64,000 nucleotides of DNA. Source: Anaeramoeba flamelloides. Lineage: Eukaryota; Metamonada; Anaeramoebidae. How positions within the stretch are numbered: the stretch's first letter is position 1; each line of letters starts with the position of its first letter. The notes beneath the pieces were generated by a model that did no database searches, was not told the DNA's origin, and saw only the letters and a list, made by a program, of their open reading frames with translations. The stretch spans positions 7,648,501-7,712,500 of the forward strand of contig JANTQA010000012.1 in NCBI GenBank assembly GCA_027625915.1, in the 5' to 3' direction. Positions 16,924 to 29,017 of this stretch are shown piece after piece. The translations under genes and the position numbers were made by a program.

Positions 16924-17329
16924 AAGAAATCATTTTTTTCCAAATAAAAGAAAAAAATATAAAACGAAGAAAAAAAAATTGATGTGTCCAAAATAATGAA
17001 ACGAGTGGAACAAAAAATACATTCGTAAATTTATTGAAATTTCACCAATAATTGTTGATCAATCAAATGATAAGATACCTTCATCAATTTTATGTGATTT
17101 TTCAATTTGACAAACTCAATACTCAGCTTCTATCAACCATTGAAAAAGAAATTCCAGAACTAAAAAAACAGATTATGTAACTGGAAAAAAAGAAATGAAA
17201 ACAAAAAAAAAAGACAAAAAATGAAAAAGTTTGCAAAATCAAAATTATTTCCAATTTGAATCTAGAGTGTAGTATAGCTATTTTTTTTACTGTTTAAAAT
17301 GTCTCCAAATTTTTGGATTTTAGTTTATA

Positions 17330-17958
17330 TGACAACTCAAGATATTGATTAAAATAAAATGATAAAAAATAGTCCAAAAAAAGCAAGAAAAATCATTTTT
17401 TCACTCTAATTTAGCAAAATATAGTGAAAGAAATATTTGATTTTCTTTAAAAATTGAAAAAATATGATTCTTTTCAGACTATTAAAAAAATAGATTTAAA
17501 TAATCTTTTCACTTATTCATTTAACAATTTCAAAAATTTTACAATTAAAAATGAAAAAACTATTAATGTAAATTTTAATTTTTTTTTCAATTACTATGAA
17601 AATCTAATAATTTTGTAATCAATTTTGAAAATTTTTATGTATACTAATGTTTAATCATCGGAGTGTATTTCAAAAATACAAAATTTAGGGATTTTTTTTT
17701 TGAAAAAAATTTCACATTTTTGTTGTAAATATTCTAATTAACGAATGATTCTAATTTGGTATTTCTTCTTGAAGTTGATTTAATTAGATTTTTTTTCATA
17801 AATATGAATTTTGGTGGTTAAATAATTTTTAATTTGATTTGAAATTTTATTTTTACTTAAATTTTTATTATTATGTTTAATATTATGCCTATTATAATAT
17901 AAAGTTTCACTACAATTGATTTAACAAATACTGGTATTTCGAATTGTACTCCAAGTAT
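17330..17958. other. AT-rich spacer between two MITEs
   Basis: No coding or repeat signal was recognised apart from A/T runs. Confidence 0.45.
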
Positions 17959-18490
17959 ATATAAACCCCAATTCAAAATTTTTAACACACCAAAATTCAA
18001 TTTGTGAAAAAAAAAACTTATTTAATCACTTCTCGAAGATTTACCAAATTAGAACCATTCACCAATTGAAATGTTAACACCTGTTTATAAATTACAATAC
18101 TCACAAAACAAAAAATAAATAATTATCAATACAAATAAATCATGGGTGTGTTAAAAATTTTGGAGAGAGCAAAACAAAATAATAAATTAGTAAATTTGTT
18201 GAAATTCTATTAGGAATATTGATCGATCAAAAGGTTAGATACTACCAACTAATTTTATTGGAGTTCTTCTATTTGGAACAACTTGACTTTAACATAATAT
18301 AAATGGTTAAAAAAAAATTTTGATCCAACGAAGCAAATTACGTAATTCAAACAATGGAATGAAAACAAAAACTAAAAGATGAAAAAATGTTTTTCATATT
18401 TTACAAAAATCAAAATTATCTCCAATTTCAATGAAATTGTATTGTTGTGATTGTTTGGAACGTTTTAGGTGTGTCGAAAATTTTAAATTT

Positions 18491-18499
<9 letters not shown>
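17959..18499 (+). mobile_element. MITE family 2 (copy e)
   Basis: The left end reads TATAAACCCCAATTCAAAAT and the right end is AAATTTTAGTTTATA, giving an imperfect inverted repeat of about 28 bp. The element is about 540 bp. It sits in TA-rich DNA, and a long (TA)n tract begins directly at its right end. Internal TTGATCGATCAAA and AAATTACGTAA blocks are shared with the other copies. Confidence 0.7.
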
Positions 18500-18528
<29 letters not shown>

Positions 18529-18560
18529 GTGTTTGTGTGTGTATATGTATGTATGTGTGC

Positions 18561-18596
<36 letters not shown>

Positions 18597-18600
18597 ATAT
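18496..18600. repeat. Compound microsatellite (TA)n-(TG)n-(TATG)n
   Basis: About 105 bp of alternating pyrimidine-purine sequence: a TA block, then TG/TGTA blocks, then GTAT repeats. It is the longest TG-type microsatellite in the window. It could adopt Z-DNA, but no function is evident. Confidence 0.9.
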
Positions 18601-20142
18601 GATCTCTCAAAGATGCTGAAGACATTTATTTATTTCCTTTTTTTTGATTTTTTTTTTGACTTTATTAGGTAAATTCACATTTTTATAGTATATCGAAAGT
18701 AATGACTTTGATTAACCTTGAAACTATTTTTTAAATTTTTTAAAACCCCAAGATCAAAGATAAAAAAATAACCAAAAATTGTATTTTTTTTTTTATAAAG
18801 ATAGAAACCTTAAATGATAATTCCTACCTAGAATATATAATCAATAAAGTAATAAACCAACAATCTAAATAAGAAATCATTAAACAATTGAAGAATTGGA
18901 AAAATGGTATTTTTCTATTATAAATGGCTTTTTTAAATAATGATGAAACTTTTAATGTTGAAGGACTTTACAAATTTTATGCTCTGTGGATAATACTCTT
19001 ATAATAATCAACATAAACTATTTTTCAAAAATTTTGACTCACCAAATGATGTTATTGGAAGTGGTTTTAACTTTGGTTTTATATTGATGTCCTTATCATT
19101 ATAATATTTTTTAAATTTTTGGATCAGAATTATTTTTTTTTGATTTCTTCAAATTTTTCTTTTTCCATTTTTTTATTTTTCTTATTTTTTTTGGCTTTTT
19201 CTTTTTTTTTAAAAATTATTCTTTTGCTTAAGATAACATGTGGAAAAAAAAAAAAGATCTTGAAAAAGATCTATTTACAATCAAGAAATTTAAAACTCGA
19301 TAAAAAGTTTTTTAAAATCGAGATAATTATTACCCAAAAATTCTTCATCTTCAACTTTTTTTTCAGTGAAAGTTCAGTAATGAAAAATTGGTAATACTTA
19401 TTTCAAAAATTGTTACTTACTTTTTTTTAGTTTTTGGTTTATTTTTTTATTAATTTTTAAAATATCAGGTTTTTTTATGTTTAGAATAAACCAAAAGTGA
19501 ATTATTATTTTTTTTTATTTTGAAGTGTCGAAATTAATTTCCTCTTATTGTCAAAAGGTTGGCAATAATTTAAAATAAAACATAATTTGTAAAATTTTTG
19601 ATTTATTTCCAAAATTAAAAAAAACACCTTTTAGGTTTTCCAATATTTTGAATTTTTTTTTATTAATGGTTTTTAATCATTTTTTTGATTTCCAGTCTCA
19701 TACTGATAAATTCATGAAAATGTATCTATCTTTTTTGTGATTTTCTATTTTTGAAAATGTTTTTAGGAACTTCGAAGAAATAATTTAATCATTTTTATCA
19801 AAATTCAAAGATCACTTATAAATTTGTTGATAAGAATACTGATGTTATAAAACAAAATTTGAAAGTTGTTTGGTAAGATCTAAAAAAAAGAAAGGAACCA
19901 AAAAGTTTAAAACTTTATTATGGATTTATCAGTATTCCCTATCCTCATTAACAATAAAAATGGTTAGTCAATAATTTAATTATCAGAAAACGAGAATTAA
20001 ACTTTGTGTAATATTATCAAACCAAAAAAGTAAACTCTGTTCCTTGAAAAAAATAAAAATAGATGATCAACTATTAAAGCATTGATAAATCTTAACTAAA
20101 TAATCATTTTTTTTCCTTTTTTGATAATAAAACAACCTCTTT
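18601..20142. other. Intergenic region upstream of COMMD9, nothing recognised
   Basis: About 1.5 kb of AT-rich DNA. A 91-codon open frame at 19119-19394 is a Phe/Lys/Ile-rich chance frame. The promoter of the following gene should lie near 20050-20140. Confidence 0.5.
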
Positions 20143-23100
20143 ATGTCTATTCCTTTACTTTCCTTACTCAAAGCACCATCTCCAAAATACATAACAGGCT
20201 TAATTGATCAATTTTTCTTTGCTCGACTTGAAGCAAGCTCAATTTCAAATAAATCACAAATCATAAAAGAACTCGAAATTAATGAACCAAAATTTTATGA
20301 AGTAAAATTAATTTTTTTTCTTCTTCTTTTGATTGCCATGAAATAAAGATCGACTAAATCAAAAAATAACTTCAAATTGTTCTTCTATAATTCTCTTTAA
20401 TAGTTACAAGTTTCAGTCTATGATTTAATTAATGATTCTCTTTACTACAATTTAAAATCCCCAGAAAAGATAGAAAAGCAACTGTTTCCACAAAAATTCC
20501 ATGGTAAACTACGTTCGCTTTTGTCGAAACATATTTCAACAAGCCTTGAAAAATGGAACAAACTATGCAAGTCCAAATACTTGACACTCCCAAAATTAAT
20601 AAGCTTTGATTGGCGTGTTGATGTTAAGTCTGCTTCGGATCTTACTTCAACACTTTCTGCGCCAGTTGTTTTACTTGAAATGAAGGTAACTGTTCTAGAA
20701 ATCTTTAATTTTACTTTCAATTCTTTTGTTTATTGTGTTTCTTTTTTTTCTCTAAACATTTTTTTTTTGAGGAACATTTTGTGGAAAGAAACAATGAAAA
20801 AAAAAAAGAAAAGAACAAAATTTGAGATCTTAACAACAACATTTTCAGGTGAAAACGGGGAAACTATTGAATAAAAACACTCCCTTTCAAGAGTTCCATA
20901 ATCTCAGTTATATTTACCCCCAGAGAATTTCTTTTACAAAATAAGGTGAAATTTTCACGATTCCAACAATTTTCACAATATTAACCCTTTGTCGATTCTT
21001 CCAAAATTTGATTTTACAATTTCACAATATACCTTTCGAATCTATTAAACCCAAAACAATTCCAAAAGTTGTTCTTAATATTTTTTACAGTTACCTTTCA
21101 CAAATTTGAAATGTTTCCAAATTTGAACTTGTACTCGAAAATCCCTTTAAGCCATTTATTTTTTAAAATTACAATTCAAAGATCTGTTTTCTAATTTTTG
21201 TTTTGTGTTGATTTTTAACCCGAAATTATTTATTTTTTGGGACAATTTCTTCAGAATGAAATTTTTTTGAATCAAAAGCGAAAGTGAAATAACACAATTA
21301 ATAAACAACCCCCTCAAGAGTGGGAACATAGTCCTTTAAATACACAAAAATTAGAATTATTACAATGGAAAAAAATGTTCAACTTTAATAAGGTGTCTAA
21401 TTTTTCAATTCAAATCAATTATTATCTGAGCTTTTAAGGTTTTGAATAGAATCATTCAATGTATGAAAAATAAATTAGTTTTATTTTCTGGAAAGTTTTA
21501 TTTCGATCTAAATGATATAGAGCGTTTTCATTATCTAAACTAATATTAATACTTTTTTCTTACATATTTTATCTTCTAAATACAAGATTCCTTGAGAAAT
21601 TTTAAAGTACGGTACATTCAAAAAGTTACTTTTAAAGGTTTTTCCAAATTCAAATATTAAACCTTTTGATGAAAAATTATTACAACTTTTAACCCTAATA
21701 AAAAAAAATTTTTTTACAACATTTAATAAGTATGTTATAATGGTGCTATTTATTTTTTTTAAAACATAAACTTTTTCTTTGTGAAATTTGTAAGTAAATA
21801 ATTTTTGATAACTACAGATAAGAAAGAGATTAGAATTCTTAAAAATTTAAGATAGTATTGTAATTTTAATGGAAAGATTTTGAGAATTCATAGTAATTAG
21901 GCAAAGTTTGAGAATTTTTAGATCTTCTTATTTCCAATTCTAACAAAATAAAATAAAAAGTATTTTACTAATAAAAATTGTCTTTAAATGTGATATTTAA
22001 AGTTATACAAGAAGAGTTTAACCAAAATTTTTGCGACTTTGTTTAATTGATAACAGTGAGATTTGTGAATTTCTTTTTTTCAAATAAATTGAACGGATAT
22101 TTTGGTACAAGGAACCAAAATACTTGTACTAAAAAACTGAAAAAAAAGTGCTTGATAATTTGGGGAAAGTTTGGAAAAGAAATAAATTCCATTTTTTTAT
22201 TAAAAACAATCTCTAAATACAAACATTTTTTTTTTCTCTTTTCACAAAAAAAGCAATATCTTTTTAAAAACAAAAAATTTATTTCTCTTTTTTTATTCTC
22301 AAAAAGAAAGAGAAGAGACCATTAATAAAAGATTTTCGAAAAGTAGAAAAAAAATAAATTATCTTTTTTGAAAAAAAAAATCAAAATAAAAACGTTTTTT
22401 TTTACTTTATCAAGTCAATAGAATTTTAGAGGGATGTTCAAAATTAGTCATTGTTAAGAACACCACAAGGTGCATCAGATTTTTAAGTTTGATCGTTTTC
22501 GAGAATTGGCTGAAAAACGGGAAATAAAAGGGGGGGGAGACTCATTGAAAAGTTGGACGATCTAGTTTTTTTCTGTGAATTTGAACCAAGTTTTATCTCC
22601 AATGATAAAAATGTAAGATTTAACTTCAATGTGTATGCTAACTACATTGGGTGAATGAGATCCTTTGAAGAACAAGTTCTTCGAAGTTCCGTTAAACAAT
22701 TATAAATCAGTTGTTTTGGTTATTTTTATTTGTTTGTTTTGTTTTTTGTTTCGACGAGTTAGATCCCGAGTTTCAAAAATAAATAGCATCTCATATTATT
22801 ACATTTGTTTAACAATCACCTTTTATAATTCTTCGTTTTTGTTCTCCTTCCAGACTCAAAATAATGAAATTTTTCTGGTTCTAAGGGGATATTAATCTTC
22901 TTTCTTAGAACTCCTCAATATCATCTTATATCACTTCAAACAATCTCATTTTTTTTTCCTTATTCCAGGCCAAACTCGTCACATAACAAGGTTATTGTTT
23001 CCAAATAAAAAAAAGAAACACAGTTATAAATTTATAGAAAAAAAACACATTAAAAGATAAATATAATCTTTTTTATAATGTTATAAAAAAATGAACTTTT

Positions 23101-24117
23101 TATAACAATTTTTTTTTTTACTTTTTAAGGGTTATAAAATTTTATAACATGTTATATCTTCTATAAAAATAAAACATGGTATATTATATGTTATCATTTT
23201 TGGATATTAAATATTAGACAACAATTTAAAAAAAAATGCATAATACATCTTGTTTAAAATTGTTCCAACAATTAATTACTATTGCTGAAACCTGTTTTAA
23301 ATTGTGAAAAGATCATAAAAACATTTTTTTTTTATCGAATTGGAATTAAATATTTTGAATCTTATTTTTTTTTTATACGATTTGCTTTTCAAAAATAAAA
23401 AATTTTATTCGAAAATTTTAAAATATTTCAAAATAATTTAAATTATAAAATGTTATCAAAGTATTATTATTATTTAATTATAAAAAAATATAATATAATT
23501 ACGAGTTTTTTTATAAAGATGTTCGATGAATTGTTCGAAAATGATTTTTTTATTAAGGATATTGAAAAAAAAAAATATTTTAAAATATTTTTTTTTAAAA
23601 TTAAAACTATTATTTTTTTAATATTTAATCATTATGTGATTATCATTTAATGGAAAAAATGATATTTTTTTGATTTATTGTTTTATTTCTTTCACCTATT
23701 TTTATTTTTTGAAAACATATGGATAAAAAATTAATAATTTGATAATAGCATCTTTTTTTATTGTATCTCATCTGATTATTTCAGAAATTACACAATTATC
23801 TTTCAAAAAATAATTATTTATTGGTTTATTCTTTTTTTATTTTCAATTATATTGAATATTGTTGTTGATTTTGTTCTAATTACCCTTTGTTTTTCTTTTT
23901 TTTTTTTTAATCTATAAATTCTATATCCATATCTGTATATAATAAAATTCGAATTAATTATACATTATAAATGTAGGTACAAGAGCCACCTGAATTTGTT
24001 GGTTTAATGCCAAAAATTAAAACTGTGAATGTTGAATTGACAAAAGAAAGGTTACAAACGATGCTTGATGGGTTAGTAAGGATAAACGAACAATTATTAA
24101 GTGTATCAAACAAATAA
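20143..24117 (+). CDS. COMMD9: COMMD9-like Commander complex subunit, three exons
   Basis: COMMD proteins form the ring of the Commander complex, which recycles cargo from endosomes. Exons are 20143-20301, 20404-20685 and 23977-24117, giving 193 residues (human COMMD9 has 198). Introns are 102 and 3291 bp, both phase 0 and GT-AG. The N-terminal half is a divergent helical domain. The COMM domain begins near residue 115, with LPKLISFDWRVDVKSASD around Trp123, against LPRLVDLDWRVDIKTSSD in animals. It then has LLEMK and ends with LTKERLQTMLDGLVRINEQL, which closely follows the animal COMMD9 C-terminus. That match fixes the paralogue better than the general COMM signature. The last exon lies 3.3 kb away and was found through this similarity; the junction LLEMK/VQEPPEF corresponds exactly to the animal protein without a gap. 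Confidence 0.88.
20686..23976 (+). other. 3.3-kb intron 2 of the COMMD9-like gene
   Basis: It begins GTAACTG and ends ATGTAG. It is over 30 times longer than intron 1. Contents are mostly AT-rich. A GC-richer patch at about 22430-22760 holds an eight-G run (near 22530) and a perfect palindrome around GAAGAACAAGTTCTTC (22668-22683). A cluster of TTATAACAT-type palindromes lies at about 23075-23195. No second gene was recognised. Short open frames at 22047-22325 and 22665-22895 have no family resemblance. Confidence 0.8.
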
Positions 24118-26968
24118 TCATAATATGACGTCTTTTATTTCTACTCTTAATTCCCATTGACTCATATTTTTATATGGGATATATATCAAAATAAAAATTA
24201 AATATTTTTTATATGAAAATTTTAAAAATGACTTTATTGTTAATAATTAGCAAAAGGAATTCACTTTTTACAAAAATAAATATAGTCAGATGATAATCGA
24301 TATTCCAATTATTAATGTAAGAAATAATTCCAAAATATTTTTGTTTAGATTTCATCATAATAAATAAATGTTAAAATAATAATTATTGAGAACGGATGTC
24401 ATTGAGAGGAGTGATATTTTGAGAATTAATTTGAAATATCCTGAGTTTGATCACCTGGACGATAATTTTTCTAAATTGATTTTCCTTTTTTCTTGAAGTT
24501 CCAAAATAAACAATGAGTAAGATTTGAACAAAAAATGTGGTTTAACTTTTAAAAAAAAAAAATCTGTTAACCCGTTTCTCATTTCAATTAACTCTCCAAA
24601 TAACATAGTTTTATTAAAAAATTTCGTGATGATTTTTACCATTTATTCTTGTTAAGATTCTTTACCTTTTTTCAGACAAATTGGTGATTAAAGTAAGTTG
24701 GAATTAAATCTCATTCAACTTATGAATTGAATTAGTTGTAAAATTAGTTAAAAATAGCATGAATATTCTTCGATTTGGTGATTTCAATATTTATATTAGA
24801 AGATATGATCTCGAATTTTCAATAAATTGTAAATAATAAAATCCAAAATTTTTCATTCAAAAATATGTGTAGATTTATTTTTGGTTTTCTCTTTTTTTTT
24901 AAATCCTATTGAAATTTAGATTTCAAATTGTTTTCGAACCAAAACAAATAATTAAAAGATAAAAGTAAAATAATTTTTTGTAGAAAAATAAATAATCTAA
25001 TAATAAATAATAAATATTTTTGTCAAAATTACGTCAAAAAATACTAATAATAATAATATTTAGTATTGGTTTTAATATTTATATGTATATTTCTTTATAC
25101 TCGTCTGTAATTTTAAATATTTTATATTATAATTTTTATTTTATCTTATAATTTTTTAATTAATCTGTTTCTAGTTGGTTTACAAATTCATTTGAAGAAA
25201 ATAATTTCATAAAAATATTATTAGTAACAAAGATGAAAGGCAAAATTTTAAAATATCTTTATTTGGGTATAAAATTCTTGGGTTTTAATTATCAAATTAG
25301 CAAATAGAGGAGTTGATGGATTTGGAATGAACTAACTGATTTTTATTTGATAAGAAACTAATTTTTATATTAGTTAATTATGCACCAGTCCTAATTATAT
25401 GATACATTACTTTATTATTTAAGTTTAAAAAAAAATCAAAATAATTAAAAAATGGGATATTTTTAATATCGATTTCTTATTTAATTTTATTCAATGGAAA
25501 TTTCTTGTTTTTCAAGATCCATTGGATTTTTTATTGAAATCGATAATGAATATTTCAATTTTGAAAAAGTTAATATAATAATCTGAAATTTTTTACAATT
25601 CTCAATTGTTATTATCGTTTTAAATTATAATAAAAATTAATTTTTTTAAGAATATTCACCCTAGATTTAAAGAAGGTTGAAACCTTCTGAATTAATTTTC
25701 CCTCAATTGGTAAGTTTATTTTTTTTTCGTTTCCGAATAAAAATAAGAAGAATAACAACAATAATGAAAATTTTCAAGGTATTAAAATGAATTAATAATA
25801 ACATTATTAGATTTTTGTAAAAAAATAGGGTTAAAAGGTACATATTTCGTTTGTAATTATTACAATTCAACATGGATCTTGTATTTTTAATTTAAAATCC
25901 AAAAATAATTTCTAAATTATAAAAATAATGTTTAAAGGAAGAGAGTTATATTCTTAAACTTTCTCAAAATAATACTATATAAATTTTTTCTGAAATTTTA
26001 AAAAGATCTTTTTTAGAATACAACAAATTTTCTAATAAAAAATCAATTAAACATAAAAAATTAATTGAAATACAATGAAATTTTATTTCAATAATTATAT
26101 TTTTGAATTAAGATTTGAATTTATTGAAGAGAATGATTCAAGGTAATTGATTATAAAAACGCAATGAAAATAGGTAAAAATAGATTCTTGAATTTATTAT
26201 CTGGGTGCCTTTTTGATGAATAATAAAGAAAAATGGGAGCTAATTAATGGTATAATTGATAACTTTAATTCATTTTTATCTCCCTCATTAAATTTGCGTT
26301 TGTGTGGTTTTATAACAAATGGTTTTACAAACTATTATTATTAAGTAGATACAGTTTCACTTAAATTATAATAAATTAAGAGTATTAATTTTCTTAATTT
26401 TCGTTTAATTTATCTTCAATTTTTAATCAAAATCATCACAATAGATTTTAAAGTGATTATGTTAACAATCAATTATTGATGATTTCCATTTTTCATTTTT
26501 TTTTTTTTTATTTTTAGAATAGAATATTTAGAATGTAAAAATTAATAAATTTATTTCAAATTGATCATTAAAGTATCCATTATGTCTAAATAATAATGAT
26601 AAAATAATAATATTTAATGAAATTTTTATTTTTTCTAATCCCATATTATAGTTTTTTGATCAAAAATATAGATATTGAAATATTAAATAAATTAATGAAT
26701 ATCATAAATCAATTTTTAAGAAAATACAATTTATTAATGTTTATCAAAAATATTTTAACATCAATAATGAAACAAAAAAAAAAAACCAACAAAAAATTAT
26801 CTATTTGTTTAAAATAATTTGAATACTTAAAATACTTTACTCGATGAACCAAATTGAAAAAATCTGCATTTTTATTTAAATATTAATTCTCGTTGAAGTT
26901 TAAATCGAATAGTAATAAAAATTAAGTAACTAAATTGAAATAATCAAATAAAAAATAATTGTAATATA
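24118..26968. other. Intergenic region downstream of COMMD9
   Basis: About 2.85 kb of very AT-rich DNA. Short open frames (24451-24642 minus, 26617-26817 plus) are low-complexity. No repeat shared with the rest of the window was detected by eye. Confidence 0.5.
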
Positions 26969-27505
26969 TTAAACCCCATTCCATAAATTTGTATAAACCC
27001 AAAATCAAAAATAGGCAAAAAAAAATACAATTTATTGTATTTTTCCAAACCTAATATAAACACACATTTAAGTTACCCAGTATTAATGTTTTTATAAGTA
27101 ATCATTTTAACCCAAATAAAAGAAAAAAATATAAAAATCCAAAATAAAAACAGGTGTGTCCAAAATAATGAAACGAGCAGAACAAAAAATGTATTGATAA
27201 ATTTGTTGAAATTTCACCAACAATTGTTGATCGATCAAATGATCAGATACCATCGACCAATTTTATGTGAATTTTTCAATTTAAAACAAACTCAACACTG
27301 ACCTTCTATCAACCATTGAAAAAAATTTTCGAGATCTAAAAAAACAGATTACGTAACTGCAAAAAAGGAAATAAAAACAAAACAAAAAAGACAAAAAATG
27401 AAATAGTTTGTAAAATCAAATTTCTTTTTAATTTGAATTTAAAGTACAGTAATGATGTTCTTTCAACTGTTTAAACTGTGTCCTAATTTTTGGAATCTAG
27501 TTTAT
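26969..27505 (+). mobile_element. MITE family 2 (copy b), uninterrupted reference copy
   Basis: About 537 bp, from TAAACCCCATTCCATAAATT to TTTTGGAATCTAGTTTATA. It contains TTGATCGATCAAATGATCAG and ACAGATTACGTAA. It serves as the empty-site reference for the LINE insertion in copy a and the foldback insertion in copy c. No coding frame. Confidence 0.75.
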
Positions 27506-28213
27506 AATTCTAAAATTCAAAATAATAATTATAATCCTTTTTATGAAATGGGTAACTTGGATCAATAACCACACTAAAATAGAATAATATTAATAAATAA
27601 TAAATTAATAATAAGAATGATCATATTGAAAAAAAAATATATTTCATAAATAAACTACGATTCAAGAATTCTTTCTGATATTCAAAAATTAAATTACCAG
27701 TAATCGAAATATCTCTAAACATCAAAAATTCTCTTTGAAACAACAAAGTGTCAATTAGTATTTAAAAAACTTTTTTATATTTGTATCACAAAATTATGTT
27801 TCATATAAACTCATTTATAAAAAAAATAATAATGTGGGCTTTCTTATCCTCATCTATATGTTTTTCATTAAATATATGTCAATGTCAAAATTTCAAATTG
27901 AAAACAGTTCATGTACCTTTTTAAATGCTGGAATACATTTCTTTTTATAGAAAATAGAGAAAAAGTTTTTTCATCTCAGCTAAAAAAAGTTTCTTTTATG
28001 TGTTACTGAATAGATCATATTTTTTGCACTTTACATATACAGCATATTTAAGTACAGAATTTAACTAAAAACATCATTTTAAAATTTTGTCATTTTCAAC
28101 TGGAAGATTTATCGTTTAATAGGATATTTAAAGGTGAATTTTTTTGATCTTTTGAACAAGTTTAAAGGGTAATTGTTATATAGTAGAATCTGGAAGCTCT
28201 TCTATAAAACTTC
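27506..28213. other. AT-rich spacer left of the inverted repeat
   Basis: Nothing recognised. It ends where similarity to the right arm of the large inverted repeat begins. Confidence 0.45.
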
Positions 28214-29017
28214 TAAGTTATTCAAATGATTTTCCTATCAACCTTAAAAAAAATAAGACTTTTAAAAAAATTTAGGATTCATTTGAAATTCAAAAATCAA
28301 CATTATTTTCAATTTATACCCAACAACCAAATAAGAAATTTGAAAAAAAATTGAACAAAAAATAAAATGTTTTTAGAGGGCGTTTCAGGGTTTTTTTCAA
28401 AAAGTAATTGATCAAACCACAATTAATTAAAATTCAAAAAAATATCAAAGATCAAAAATGACGTAAATTAAAATTTTTCAAAATTTAATCTTTCAAAAAA
28501 ATTTTTAAAAGAAATTAGCCAAAATCAAATTAAACCCCAAACACTTTTTGTATTATTCTTAAATCCCTTTTTGTTTCAGTTTTGACAAACCTCAAGTGAT
28601 TTAAGTAATAAATTCGTCAAGTTCCTTTTCTTTCAAAATTCTATAAAAAAAATAAATCTCAAAATGCCTCCAAAAGCCAATGAAAACCATAAAATAATGA
28701 CAAATAATCAAGAACGAGTTATTTTTTAATTAAATGTCTTTTAATAAAAAAAAAAAGAGTAATTTATTTTTGGTTTCTAAAGAAAAAACAAATAAAATGC
28801 AATCATTTGTTTTTTGAATATTTATTTGCTTTATTTTTTCATAAGATTTCCAAACTTTTTTGAGATCTTTTGAGTCAAAGAATTTAAAGACTATTTACAC
28901 ACCCTCATTTTTTTTTAACACAAAAGAAATTTTTATTGTGATTCATTTTTTCTATTTTTAATTTCTATATATTTTTTTTTTTTTTAATCTTAACCAAATC
29001 AAAAAACTTAAATTGGA

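Larger units (their letters stand above)
14233..17329 (+). mobile_element. MITE family 2 (copy a), split by a LINE
   Basis: The two halves, 14233-14376 and 16924-17329, together align end to end with the uninterrupted copy at 26969-27505. The termini form an imperfect inverted repeat: TAAACCCCATTCCAAAAATT at the left, and the complement of a right end reading CCAAATTTTTGGATTTTAG. Internal landmarks shared by all copies include TTGATCGATCAAA (here TTGATCAATCAAA) and an ACAGATTACGTAA-like block. No coding frame is present, so it is a non-autonomous DNA element. The LINE insertion must be younger than this MITE. Confidence 0.75.

Noticed and set aside
20848-20874. TTTTCAG acceptor in the COMMD9 long intron followed by a short open stretch
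   Set aside because: The encoded residues do not fit the COMM domain and soon stop. The exon at 23977 continues the domain exactly.
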